Positions 58,099-64,000 of a DNA stretch of 64,000 nt are shown piece by piece. The stretch covers positions 95,604 to 159,603 of the forward strand of contig NZ_JADNYM010000010.1 of the NCBI RefSeq assembly GCF_015708085.1. The letters are read 5' to 3'. The notes beneath the pieces were generated by a model. It saw only the letters and a program-made list of their open reading frames with translations. It had not been told where the DNA came from and did not search any database. A program made the position numbers and the translations under genes. How positions within the stretch are numbered: position 1 is the first letter of the stretch; each line of letters starts with the position of its first letter. The DNA comes from Arthrobacter terrae. Lineage in GTDB: Bacteria > Actinomycetota > Actinomycetes > Actinomycetales > Micrococcaceae.

Positions 58099-58995
58099 TC
58101 ACGAACCGAAAACGTTCGGCGGCCGCCCGGCAGTGTCTGTTTCGATCGCAAAAACAGAACCGGAGAGCGGATGCGCTTCAAGCTGTTCCTCCGTGAGGTT
58201 CTCGCGCGCGCTGGTGACATACAACGTCGACCGGCCGGCACCACCGAACGCAACAGAGGTCACGTTCGGCGCGGGCAGGTCGATTCTGAACTTCTCAACT
58301 CCGGCTGAATCGTAATGGACTACACAACCGGCACCGTAGATCGCACTCCAAAAATTGCCGTTCCGATCGATCGTCAATCCGTCATGCGCTTCACCGTGGA
58401 TGAAGACTTCGATATCGGTCACCTCACCGTCCGGACTGTAGGCGCCGGTGTAGATGGATTTAACGCCCGTATCGGTGAAGAAGATGCGGCTACCGTCCAA
58501 TGACCACTCCAGACCATTCGCGACCGTAATGCCGCCACGGAGAACTCGCACGTCCCCTTGCTCGGAGACTGAATAGAACGCACCATCCGGATCCCCTGTG
58601 GTGAGGTTCATCGAACCGGTGACCCAACGCCCATAAGGATCCACTTTGCCCTCGTTCAACCGCAGACCTGGATGGCCGTGGTCGATGTGGGCCAGTTGCC
58701 TGATGATTCGGCCGTCTGAATCGGTTAGCACGACACTATCGGCGAGCGAGACGACAAAACCTTCCAGTCGTTCCACTACCGCAGGATGAAAGGAGCAAAC
58801 CGGAGCCGGCAGAGCGATCGTGGCGTCACTTGACCCATCGCGCTGTCCGCGCACCATGCTTCGGTGGATAAGACCGGCCGTAATGTCACACCACCACATT
58901 GCCGGCTGACTCTGAATCGTCTGAGCGACGAGACTTTCACCGAGAATCGCGTGGCTTCGCCGAAATACGTGAACTGACAATGGAAGTGCTGACAC
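58099..58995 (-). CDS. SMP-30/gluconolactonase family protein
   Basis: A six-bladed beta-propeller lactonase of the SMP-30 (regucalcin/gluconolactonase) family. Visible: RLNEGKVDPYGRWVTGSM, NGLEWSLDGSRIFFTDT, and HDGLTIDRNGNFWSAIYG, which carry the metal ligands. It would open sugar lactones. The start is uncertain: GTG 58995 (298 residues) is used, with TTG 59007 and TTG 58980 as options and no clear ribosome-binding site. Divergent from an SDR gene, suggesting a sugar dehydrogenase/lactonase pair. Confidence 0.82.
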   Translation of the reverse strand: MSALPLSVHVFRRSHAILGESLVAQTIQSQPAMWWCDITAGLIHRSMVRGQRDGSSDATIALPAPVCSFHPAVVERLEGFVVSLADSVVLTDSDGRIIRQLAHIDHGHPGLRLNEGKVDPYGRWVTGSMNLTTGDPDGAFYSVSEQGDVRVLRGGITVANGLEWSLDGSRIFFTDTGVKSIYTGAYSPDGEVTDIEVFIHGEAHDGLTIDRNGNFWSAIYGAGCVVHYDSAGVEKFRIDLPAPNVTSVAFGGAGRSTLYVTSARENLTEEQLEAHPLSGSVFAIETDTAGRPPNVFGS

Positions 58996-59071
58996 TCTGC
59001 AATTCAAGCAGGTATGGCCCGCACGTAACAGGGTCTTCTAAACTGGAGACCTTCGCCATAATGTGGATGGT

Positions 59072-59872
59072 ATGGATTTGGAAATTGAGGGTAGAAAAGC
59101 ATTGATCTCGGGCGCGGATTCCGGCATCGGCTGGCACACGGCCAGGCTGCTGCTCAGTGAAGGTGCCACGGTCGTCATCACCGACCTGGACCAGCAGAAG
59201 TTGGACACTGCGGCTCAGAAGCTGGAGGCGAAACCTGGCCGTTTGCATGCTTTCGCAGCCGACATCACCAGTGTTGAATCGCTTGCCGCTCTGCATGCGA
59301 ACGTAGCCAAAGCGGTCGGTGATATTGACATCCTTGTGCAATCAGCGGGCATTACCGGCGCGCAAGGTCTTTTCCACGAGATCAGCGATGAAGGGTGGAC
59401 GAACACGATCCTCGTCGATCTGATCGGTCCCGTTCGTCTGGTTCGGGAATTCCTTCCCGATCTGCGCACCGGCGGCTGGGGGCGTTTGGTTCTGATGACG
59501 TCCGAAGACGCCGTGCAACCCTATGATGACGAGTTGCCATATTGTGCGGCGAAGGCTGGTGTGCTGGCCTTCGCCAAAGGTCTTTCCCAGACCTATGCCT
59601 TGGAGGGGCTGCTGGTCAACACGGTGTCTCCTGCGTTCATCCACACACCGATGACGGATGCGATGATGCAAAAAAGAGCCGATGAACTCGGTGTCAGCGT
59701 CAAGGAAGCGATCGAGAGCTTTCTGACTGAGAAACGCCCGAACATGGAATTGCGCCGCCGAGGAGAACCCGATGAAGTCGCAGGCGTTATCGGTTTCCTG
59801 TGCTCGGAGCGGGCGAGCTTCGTCAACGGCTCGAACTACCGCGTTGACGCCGGTTCGGTAGCCACAATCTGA
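59072..59872 (+). CDS. SDR-family dehydrogenase, likely sugar or polyol oxidation
   Basis: 266-residue classical SDR: SGADSGIGWH for NAD(P), QSAGIT after the fourth strand, and YCAAK catalytic pair. Catalytic Ser is probably in LMTSED. Ends in the usual NGSNYRVDAGS. ATG 59072 chosen over 59063. It is 76 bp from the lactonase gene in the opposite direction; together they could oxidise a sugar to its acid, which is inference. Confidence 0.85.
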   Translation: MDLEIEGRKALISGADSGIGWHTARLLLSEGATVVITDLDQQKLDTAAQKLEAKPGRLHAFAADITSVESLAALHANVAKAVGDIDILVQSAGITGAQGLFHEISDEGWTNTILVDLIGPVRLVREFLPDLRTGGWGRLVLMTSEDAVQPYDDELPYCAAKAGVLAFAKGLSQTYALEGLLVNTVSPAFIHTPMTDAMMQKRADELGVSVKEAIESFLTEKRPNMELRRRGEPDEVAGVIGFLCSERASFVNGSNYRVDAGSVATI

Positions 59873-59906
59873 GAGGAACAGCGGTGGCCGGCCGGCGTCG
59901 AACTTC

Positions 59907-60605
59907 CTAACTAAAAAGCTCGAAGCCGACCTGTCCGTCTGCAGTGGCCATGCTCACTTGGGCGGCTGCCTGTTCCCGGACTGGCACGTCGCTGAGAGCA
60001 GCCAGATACCGACGGTGCTCGGATAACGAGTCGACGGCGGCGGTGACGCTCGCCGGATCCACCCGCTGACTATGTGATGGCTCGGTGGAAGCAACGCCAA
60101 CCCATCGCACCTGGTGGGGCGGCAGCCCCTCAGCCAGCAATTCGGGGAAGATCCATTCGTTGCCCGCATCCGCGGCAGCATCTAAAACGGACCTCCCCAA
60201 TATCCGGTGATCGGAGCTGTTCCACACTCCTGGGCGCCACGTCTGTCGATGGTTCGATGTGATGACCAGTGCGGGTTTTTGCCGGCGGATCTCGCGGGCA
60301 ATGAGCCTGCGCAGCTGCAGGCCCTCTTCGAGCCTGCCATCGGGAAGATCCAGGAACTGCAGATGGCGGACGCCGACGTGAGAGCAGGCCCTGCGCTGCT
60401 CCTGCACGCGCAGCGGCCCGGCCTCGGCCGGATTCATTCCGGCGATCCCCGCCTCACCGCGGGTTGCCAGCACGTACCCCACTTCTTTGCCCACCGCAGT
60501 CCATTGGGCAACTGCCGCAGCTACGCCGTATTCCGGATCATCCGGATGCGCCATCACCACCAGGGCGCGTTGCCAATCGTGCGGAAACGGCTCAAGCCCG
60601 CTCAT
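59907..60605 (-). CDS. PIG-L family deacetylase
   Basis: 232-residue zinc deacetylase of the LmbE/PIG-L (MshB-like) family. The motif AHPDDPEYG near residue 19 holds metal ligands, with SSDHRILGR further on. Could act on N-acetylglucosaminyl compounds or related sugars. ATG 60605 with GAGAGG upstream; the frame to 60656 is not needed. Convergent with the SDR gene. Confidence 0.88.
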   Translation of the reverse strand: MSGLEPFPHDWQRALVVMAHPDDPEYGVAAAVAQWTAVGKEVGYVLATRGEAGIAGMNPAEAGPLRVQEQRRACSHVGVRHLQFLDLPDGRLEEGLQLRRLIAREIRRQKPALVITSNHRQTWRPGVWNSSDHRILGRSVLDAAADAGNEWIFPELLAEGLPPHQVRWVGVASTEPSHSQRVDPASVTAAVDSLSEHRRYLAALSDVPVREQAAAQVSMATADGQVGFELFS

Positions 60606-60674
60606 CGCTTTCCTCTCATTTGTGCCGGCTTCTGCTGCGCGGCTGTCTTTTTCCACCCGGTGGCCCGCCGGTTG

Positions 60675-61155
60675 CTACCCGGCGGGCAGTTTCTGAGCCA
60701 CAGCGAAGATCCGTCGAAACGGGAAAACAGTCCCGTGCACCGTTCGCGGATACGCGGCGGCAAGCGGCGCGGTGTACTTTTCCTCAAACTCCGCAGCGTC
60801 CCCTTCCCCCAACGCCCCCAGTATTGGGCCGAGCGCGGTACCGCGCACGCAGTCGAGCACCGGGCGCTCTCCCGTTATTACCTGATGATAGGTGGTTTCC
60901 CAGACAACGGCTGCCCCCCGAGTCAAGCAACAGCCGCAGGTAATCGTCAGGCTCTCCAACGGCGTCCTCGTGCCGCAGCACCCCCGCGAACGCATGCTGC
61001 CAGCGTTCGGAGGCGGCGACGTCGAGCATCAACGCGTGCGACGGCGAGCGGTAGTTACCGGGCACCTGCACTGCCAGCCATGATCCCCGGCTCAAAGCAC
61101 GCAGCCAGGCTGCGAAAAGCGTTCGGTGATCGGGCACCCACTGTAGGGCTGCTTT
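60675..61155 (-). pseudogene. trans-aconitate 2-methyltransferase remnant
   Basis: Two minus-strand frames together match the C-terminal two thirds of a Tam-type SAM methyltransferase: AALQWVPDHRTLFAAWLRAL... in the first and GAAVVWETTYHQVITGERPVL...FPFRRIFAVAQ in the second. A run of six C at 60914-60919 is where the frame changes by one base. The N-terminal SAM-binding half is missing: upstream of AALQWVP the sequence has no family similarity. So the gene is truncated and frameshifted. Confidence 0.75.
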
Positions 61156-61280
61156 GGGGGTCGCCGCAGAAAACGGAAAAAATCGTACGCAAAAAGGCCT
61201 AGCCAAGAAACGCACCAACTGGATTACAGCTTGTAGTGGGAATGGCCAATCGTCGTCCGCAGGGGATGCGCTTGCGGGCG

Positions 61281-61526
61281 TTACTTCAGGTTGGAAGTCA
61301 TGAGGCGTTCAACCTCATCCGCCAGTTCTGAAACCGGTCGGCGACTATCAAGTTCGAGCGTCGCACCGTTTCGAAGCAGCGGTGCGACGTCCAAGACTGT
61401 GCACTCGCCTCGAGCGACACTCCAGAAACGGATGCCATGGACTCGGAACGCTGACCCGCCGGTCGCGCAGGTGCTGGCCACTCCCTGCCAGCCATTTGAC
61501 AGCCGTTTGATTACGCCGGCAGGGGC
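61281..61526 (-). pseudogene. possible gene fragment, unidentified
   Basis: A minus-strand frame with protein-like text (FRVHGIRFWSVARGECTVLDVAPLL, SELADEVERLM) but no good start and no family I know. It lies between the Tam remnant and the W-repeat gene, within a 450-bp stretch that otherwise holds no gene. It may be debris of a lost gene or a short real one. Confidence 0.3.
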
Positions 61527-61564
61527 GTGCACAGGGGGGGTCCCTAGGTGCAAAGGCGGCTGAG

Positions 61565-61573
61565 TGGTATAAT
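61565..61573 (+). promoter_or_regulatory. extended -10 promoter for the W-repeat gene
   Basis: TGGTATAAT: a perfect TATAAT with the upstream TG of an extended -10 element, 28 bp before the start codon. No good -35 at the usual distance, which extended -10 promoters can tolerate. Confidence 0.65.
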
Positions 61574-61601
61574 TTGGTCTTCCTTCGAATAGGGGGCCAT
61601 C

Positions 61602-63215
61602 ATGGCCGGCCTTGGTGCTCTTGGACCTGGCCGCCGCTCCCGGGCATCCACGCCCCGGCTCCTGGCGGTTTTACTTGTGATCGCACTCGGCGTGCTGTTC
61701 GCTGCACCCGCCCGAGCAGTCGACTACGGACATGACGTTTCGTGGCCACAGTGTCCGGGCGGTCTTCCGATGCCTCCGGAAGACACGGAGTTCGTGGTCG
61801 TGGGGCTGACGAACGGACTCGCGTTCACCGAGAACCCCTGCCTGGACGGGCAGTTCCAGTGGGTGCTCGACCGAGGCGTCCGGGCTCAGGCCTACGCCAT
61901 GGCTACGTTCCCCACCACCGTGCAATACGACACCTACGGCGACGACGGTCCCTGGCCCGCGAGCACCAGGCTGGACAGGCTGCGCAACGTCGGGTACGCC
62001 GAGGGTCGCGCGGCACTCGCGTCTCTCGATGAGGTGGGATGGCGACCGGAGAGAATCTGGGTCGACGTCGAGCCCCGCCCGCAACAGCCCTGGCCCAGCT
62101 CGACAGCAGCCCAGCGGCAGGAGAACCGGTACGTCATCTCCGGTCTCCTGGCCGCACTGGCGGACGCCGGGTACCCGCACGGGATCTACTCCTATTCGAG
62201 CGGTTGGGAGGCCATCACCGGATCGTGGCAGCTTCCCGACGTGCCCGTCTGGTCACCGGCAGGGCGTCTCGACTTCGCCAGTGAAGCATCCGACCTCTGT
62301 GTGAATCGCAGCTTCTCCGGCGGTACCGTCCACATCGCGCAATGGACCGACGGCACCTACGACTACGACATGACGTGCATCGGGGTCTACCAGGCCCACG
62401 TCGCGACCATCGGCTGGCAATCGAGCGTCTCGGACGGCGCCACCGCAGGAACGACCGGCCGGTCACTGCCGATGGAGGCGTTGCGCCTGTCGGTGGCAGG
62501 AGACCGCCTGTCGGGCGACATTCTGTGGAGGGGGCATGTGCAGAACATCGGCTGGCAGCCATGGACGACGTCGGCTTCCCCGATCGGAACGACCGGGCGC
62601 GGTCTGCGCCTGGAGGCGTTCCAGCTGCGGTTGACGGGGGATCTGGCCTCGCAGTACAGCATCAGGTATCGAGCCCACGTGCAGAACGTCGGCTGGCAGC
62701 CGTACGGGATCGACGGAGCCACGGCCGGCACCGTCGGGCAAGGTCGGCGGGTGGAGGCCGTTACGATCGAGTTGGTTCCGAAGGTCGCACCGGCATTCAC
62801 CGCCGTGTATGCCGCCCACGTTCAAAACCTCGGCTGGATGGCGAACGTTTCGGATGGGACCGTCGCCGGGACCACGGGTCGGGCCCTTCGGGTCGAGGCG
62901 TTGCGCCTCACCGTGTCCAGCGCGGCTTATACCGGGGACATCGAGTGGCGGGGGCATGTGCAGTCGATCGGCTGGCAGCCGTGGACATCCTCGGCCAATC
63001 CCATCGGCACGACCGGGCAAGGGCTACGTTTGGAAGCGTTTGAAATCAGGCTGACCGGTGAGATGGCGAACCATTACAGGATCCACTACCGCGCCCACGT
63101 GCAAGATTTGGGCTGGCAGTCATGGGTCGCCGACGGTGGAACGGCGGGCACGTCGGGTATGGGCAAACGGATCGAGGCCGTGCAGATCCTCCTCGCCCCC
63201 AGAACCGGCGGCTAG
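61602..63215 (+). CDS. secreted protein with GH25-like domain and six hydrophobic-W (ChW) repeats
   Basis: 537 residues. Signal peptide 1-39 (basic start, hydrophobic LLAVLLVIALGVLFAAP, cleavage after ARA). Residues about 40-260 form a domain starting DYGHDVSWPQC and with IWVDVEPRPQQPW, resembling a GH25/DUF1906-type TIM barrel, so a cell-wall lytic role is possible. Residues 264-537 hold six ChW repeats, each with a core like HVQNIGWQPW. Repeats 1-3 and 4-6 resemble each other pairwise, suggesting a duplicated triplet. ATG 61602 follows an extended -10 promoter. Flanked by gene remnants and an IS element. Confidence 0.85.
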   Translation: MAGLGALGPGRRSRASTPRLLAVLLVIALGVLFAAPARAVDYGHDVSWPQCPGGLPMPPEDTEFVVVGLTNGLAFTENPCLDGQFQWVLDRGVRAQAYAMATFPTTVQYDTYGDDGPWPASTRLDRLRNVGYAEGRAALASLDEVGWRPERIWVDVEPRPQQPWPSSTAAQRQENRYVISGLLAALADAGYPHGIYSYSSGWEAITGSWQLPDVPVWSPAGRLDFASEASDLCVNRSFSGGTVHIAQWTDGTYDYDMTCIGVYQAHVATIGWQSSVSDGATAGTTGRSLPMEALRLSVAGDRLSGDILWRGHVQNIGWQPWTTSASPIGTTGRGLRLEAFQLRLTGDLASQYSIRYRAHVQNVGWQPYGIDGATAGTVGQGRRVEAVTIELVPKVAPAFTAVYAAHVQNLGWMANVSDGTVAGTTGRALRVEALRLTVSSAAYTGDIEWRGHVQSIGWQPWTSSANPIGTTGQGLRLEAFEIRLTGEMANHYRIHYRAHVQDLGWQSWVADGGTAGTSGMGKRIEAVQILLAPRTGG

Positions 63216-63225
63216 CGCGGGTCTC

Positions 63226-63372
63226 CCCCGCCAGGCAGACGTCGCCGTCGTCGTGGTCGTGGTCGGCACCAAAGCGAAGGTCGAATCCGAAGAATACGAC
63301 CGGGAGTCGCTCGCACTTCCCGTCCGACAGAACGAACTCGTCGCCGCCCTACGTGTCAGGCTGGAACGGTAC
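63226..63372 (+). pseudogene. remnant of a GH3-family glycosidase
   Basis: A plus-strand frame right after the W-repeat stop reads DVAVVVVVVGTKAKVESEEY and then LALPVRQNELVAALRV. This matches a short conserved stretch in the C-terminal domain of GH3 beta-glucosidases (AVVVVG...ESExxDR...LALPGRQxELV). Nothing before or after fits the family, so only about 45 codons remain. Confidence 0.65.
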
Positions 63373-63473
63373 CAAGGGCTCATAGCAAGTCCATTTGATC
63401 GCGTGGGGCGAGAACCAGGAATCCAATAATCATGTCCAGTCCAGTTTTGAGTGCATTACGCGAAGATGGTCTT

Positions 63474-63866
63474 ATGAGTAGTTCCGGACCGCGTGCCGGT
63501 GGACCGACCCCTCGGAGGTCGTTCACCTCGTCGCAGAAGCTTGAGTTTTTGACCTCGTATGAGACCGCTTGCCAGAGCAATGAGGGCGGTGCTTTCCTGC
63601 GCCGGGAGGGCCTGTATTCCTCGCAGATGACCGAGTGGCGTCGGCAGCGTGATGCCGGTGTTCTTCAGGGGAAGAAGGTCGGGGAATCGATCGGGAAACT
63701 GTCCAAGGACCAGGCTGAGACCGCGCGTTTGCGCCGCCAGTTAGAGGTGACACAGGGCCGGTTGGAGAAGACCGAGGCAGCCCTGGAGCTGATGGGAAAA
63801 CTGCAGGCGTTCTTAGAGAACGCCTCACATGATATACCGGACGAGCCCCGGTCCGGGAAACGCTGA
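63474..63866 (+). CDS. IS3-family transposase OrfA
   Basis: 130-residue protein with a helix-turn-helix (RRSFTSSQKLEFLTSYETACQ ... LRREGLYSSQMTEWRRQRDAG) and a C-terminal coiled coil (QAETARLRRQLEVTQGRLEKTEAALE), the standard OrfA layout for DNA binding and OrfB pairing. ATG 63474 used; ATG 63432 is 14 residues longer. TGATG overlap with orfB. Confidence 0.82.
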   Translation: MSSSGPRAGGPTPRRSFTSSQKLEFLTSYETACQSNEGGAFLRREGLYSSQMTEWRRQRDAGVLQGKKVGESIGKLSKDQAETARLRRQLEVTQGRLEKTEAALELMGKLQAFLENASHDIPDEPRSGKR

Positions 63867-64000
63867 TGGCTACCTACCGAGGGATGCTGGAACTGAAGAT
63901 CCCCGCACGGGAAGCTGCCGCCCTGACGGGTGTTTCGCGCACGACCGCGAACCGCAAACCCGCTCCGCCGCGCGACCAGGTGGCGGTGGTACCGCAGAAC
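63866..64000 (+). CDS. IS3-family transposase OrfB, partial
   Basis: First 45 codons of OrfB (MATYRGMLELKIPAREAAAL...), which has an N-terminal helical region before the DDE integrase core. The core is beyond the window, so intactness is unknown. The ATG overlaps the orfA stop (TGATG), so translation is either by coupling or by frameshift fusion. Confidence 0.75.
   Translation, partial: MATYRGMLELKIPAREAAALTGVSRTTANRKPAPPRDQVAVVPQN

Larger units (their letters stand above)
63474..64000 (+). mobile_element. IS3-family insertion element, right part outside window
   Basis: Two overlapping transposase frames in the typical orfA-orfB order, with orfB running off the edge. The left end lies somewhere before 63474, perhaps near 63380-63430; the terminal inverted repeat cannot be fixed because the right end is missing. 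Confidence 0.75.

Overview
The window is a piece of a high-GC actinobacterial chromosome, most likely from the family Micrococcaceae (Arthrobacter and relatives). The evidence is the gene order. The block uvrA / HAD phosphatase / uvrC / rapZ / yvcK / whiA / gap / pgk / tpiA / secG is joined to a tkt-tal-pgi-zwf-opcA-pgl pentose-phosphate operon, ctaA/ctaB, a sufR-B-D-Rieske-C-sufT operon and a bioYMN biotin importer. RbpA, WhiA and OpcA are actinobacterial markers. Many genes start with GTG and many neighbours overlap as ATGA, GTGA or TGATG. The species cannot be named from sequence reading alone.

Layout. 1-12.9 kb is mixed housekeeping: an SDR cut by the left edge, a YeiH-type transporter, aminopeptidase N, a TDT transporter coupled to a lipoate ligase, L31 type B, a TrmH-family methyltransferase, a TSUP permease, a lone ABC ATPase, SerB, and a FabG gene followed by an enoyl-reductase-like SDR. 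12.9-19.8 kb holds a DUF3099 membrane protein, a SURF1 oxidase-assembly factor, an ABC-F ATPase, bioYMN and a Pr6Pr membrane protein. 19.8-25.1 kb is the leftward suf operon, with its repressor first and a strong terminator last. 25.3-29.3 kb carries a two-gene ABC exporter, ctaA, and convergent ctaB. 29.7-38.0 kb is the pentose-phosphate operon. 38.0-45.8 kb, leftward, is rapZ-yvcK-whiA, sodA, then gap-pgk-tpiA-secG and rbpA. 45.9-51.7 kb is uvrA-HAD-uvrC, with a LexA-like box at uvrA. 51.8-55.8 kb is a GntR regulator with a heterodimeric ABC exporter.

From about 56.7 kb to the right edge the window becomes accessory. It has a membrane-anchored GH26-like hydrolase, a divergent lactonase/SDR pair, a PIG-L deacetylase, a decayed trans-aconitate methyltransferase, a secreted protein with six hydrophobic-W repeats, a remnant of a GH3 glycosidase, and an IS3-family element running off the edge. 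This part looks rearranged.

Functionally, the centre of the window is carbon and redox housekeeping: oxidative and non-oxidative pentose phosphate pathway, lower glycolysis, heme A synthesis and oxidase assembly, Fe-S assembly, and superoxide removal. I found no tRNA, rRNA, CRISPR array, prophage or recognisable defence system. The most unusual sequence-level signal is a recurring pattern of short tandem duplications (units of 12-26 bp) in gene spacers, protein tails and linkers. I also flag the Y-x6-K SDR beside fabG, the missing sufS/sufU, the paired-triplet W-repeat protein and the gene debris near the IS element.
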